Assembly: GCA_027061705.1 (NCBI GenBank)
Contig: JAMOVB010000137.1
Span: forward strand, 1-6,228
Length of the DNA stretch: 6,228 nucleotides
Direction of reading: 5' to 3'
DNA from: Desulfurococcales archaeon
Lineage (GTDB): Archaea; Thermoproteota; Thermoprotei_A; Sulfolobales; NBVN01
The stretch's first letter is position 1; the number at the start of each line of letters is the position of its first letter. This document shows, piece after piece, positions 5,690 to 6,228 of the stretch. The translations under genes were made by a program, and so were the position numbers. Under the pieces are notes generated by a model. It was not told the origin of the DNA. It saw nothing but the letters and a program-made list of their open reading frames with translations, and ran no database searches.

Positions 5690-6228
5690 TCACCTCCCGC
5701 GCCTGCCAGCAGCTACAGCAACCGCAACTACGGCCACGGCCACCACGCCGGCGCCTGCCGCCGCCAGCAGCAGCTTGCTGTGCTTCAGCCCGTGGTGTAC
5801 AGCAACCCCACGCTTCGCAGTCGTAGCATGCGTAGTCGGGGACTCGAACCACCAGCCGGGGCTGCGGCGCAGGGTGCCGAACCCTATCTTACCGCATAAC
5901 TGCCACTCGCTCGGTGTTGCGGGTGTGGAGTTGCTGTACACCACGGGCTGCGGGGCGGGAGGCGGCGACTTGTACGTGTCGATAGGGTTCTTGCTCACGT
6001 AAACGTATATGTCGAGCGTGTACGTACCCAGCGTAACGTTCTCCCGCGCTCCCAGCGTTATGTGCGTCTCCGCCTGCGTCACTACCCTACCGCTACTCGT
6101 TATGTTCAGCGGCTTCAGCGGGGGGCGTGGCGAAACGCTAGCGTACAGCGTTCGCTGATGCAGCACGACCTGAACCGCCATGTAGCGTGAGAACCCCTCA
6201 ACCTGCTGTATCCTCATCGTGAACGTCG
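5690..6228 (-). CDS. C-terminally membrane-anchored protein, possibly virion or surface (5' end outside window)
   Basis: The frame is open to the right window edge and ends at TGA 5690. ATG 6217 has no ribosome binding site in the few bases visible upstream and T-F-T precedes it in frame, so the real start probably lies outside. At least 178 residues are visible. The body is rich in Thr, Val, Pro and Tyr with strand-like stretches (V-T-L-G-T-Y-T-L-D-I-Y-V-Y-V) and several N-x-S/T sites, suggesting an external beta-rich domain. A Pro-rich linker (P-P-P-A-P-Q-P) follows. Near the end comes one hydrophobic segment made almost only of Ala, Val and Gly, closed by G-R-R-G-R. That topology places the bulk outside and the basic end in the cytoplasm or virion interior. 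A structural or attachment protein is plausible; no homologue is recognised. Confidence 0.75.
   Translation of the reverse strand, partial: TFTMRIQQVEGFSRYMAVQVVLHQRTLYASVSPRPPLKPLNITSSGRVVTQAETHITLGARENVTLGTYTLDIYVYVSKNPIDTYKSPPPAPQPVVYSNSTPATPSEWQLCGKIGFGTLRRSPGWWFESPTTHATTAKRGVAVHHGLKHSKLLLAAAGAGVVAVAVVAVAVAAGRRGR

Larger units (their letters stand above)
2416..6228. mobile_element. Integrated spindle-virus-like element or provirus (right end outside window)
   Basis: The element is bounded on the left by the tRNA-Ser-derived att site and carries an SSV-type integrase C-terminal part directly at that site. Behind it lie seven compact genes, mostly small and unrecognised, plus a P-loop ATPase. 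Gene density, overlapping frames and small basic proteins fit a virus or virus-related plasmid. No capsid protein is recognised in the window, so virus versus integrative plasmid remains open. Confidence 0.75.

Noticed and set aside
5478..6002. Plus-strand reading frame of 174 codons
   Set aside because: It lies opposite the anchored protein and the 44-aa gene, crosses the repeat cluster, has no ribosome binding site, and gives low-complexity Ala/Thr runs that mirror the Ala/Val membrane segment.

Overview
The window looks like a junction between the chromosome of a hyperthermophilic crenarchaeon (Thermoproteota) and an integrated spindle-virus-like (fusellovirus-type) element. The archaeal assignment rests on GGTGA-type ribosome binding sites, frequent GTG/TTG starts, TATA-like boxes, a class III (type IV pilin-like) signal peptide and an SSV-type integrase interrupted by a tRNA fragment. 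I cannot name the genus.

Host side, about 1-2412. Two genes read on the minus strand. The first (1-1395, cut by the window edge) is a long secreted surface protein with a pilin-like N-terminus. The second (1585-2261) is a membrane-anchored protein of unknown function whose frame is broken once, near 2091.

Junction, 2416-2474. This is the antisense of the 3' part of a tRNA-Ser(GGA), from anticodon loop to CCA, with a long variable arm. The 5' half of the tRNA is absent. In SSV-type integration the attP lies inside the integrase gene, so the chromosome side keeps a partial tRNA fused to the C-terminal integrase part. That is the arrangement here. The intact tRNA-Ser, carrying the integrase N-terminal piece, should lie at the far end of the element, outside the window to the right.

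Element side, 2416 to beyond 6228. A short plus-strand block holds intC and two small basic proteins. It meets a minus-strand operon tail to tail. In transcription order the operon is: a C-terminally membrane-anchored protein (partial), a 44-residue protein, a 101-bp gap filled by an unusual repeat, a 116-residue acidic protein, a 125-residue helical protein, a P-loop ATPase, and a very basic RelE-like protein. Most junctions are tightly coupled, with stop codons inside the next gene's ribosome binding site or small overlaps.

The most unusual structure is at 5461-5545. Three 24-bp units each begin TTTG and end CAAA. They are built from three arm sequences (A, B, C), each used once as a left arm and once, inverted, as a right arm: A-B', C-A', B-C'. 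It may be an initiator or repressor binding array, a pseudoknotted RNA leader, or an origin.
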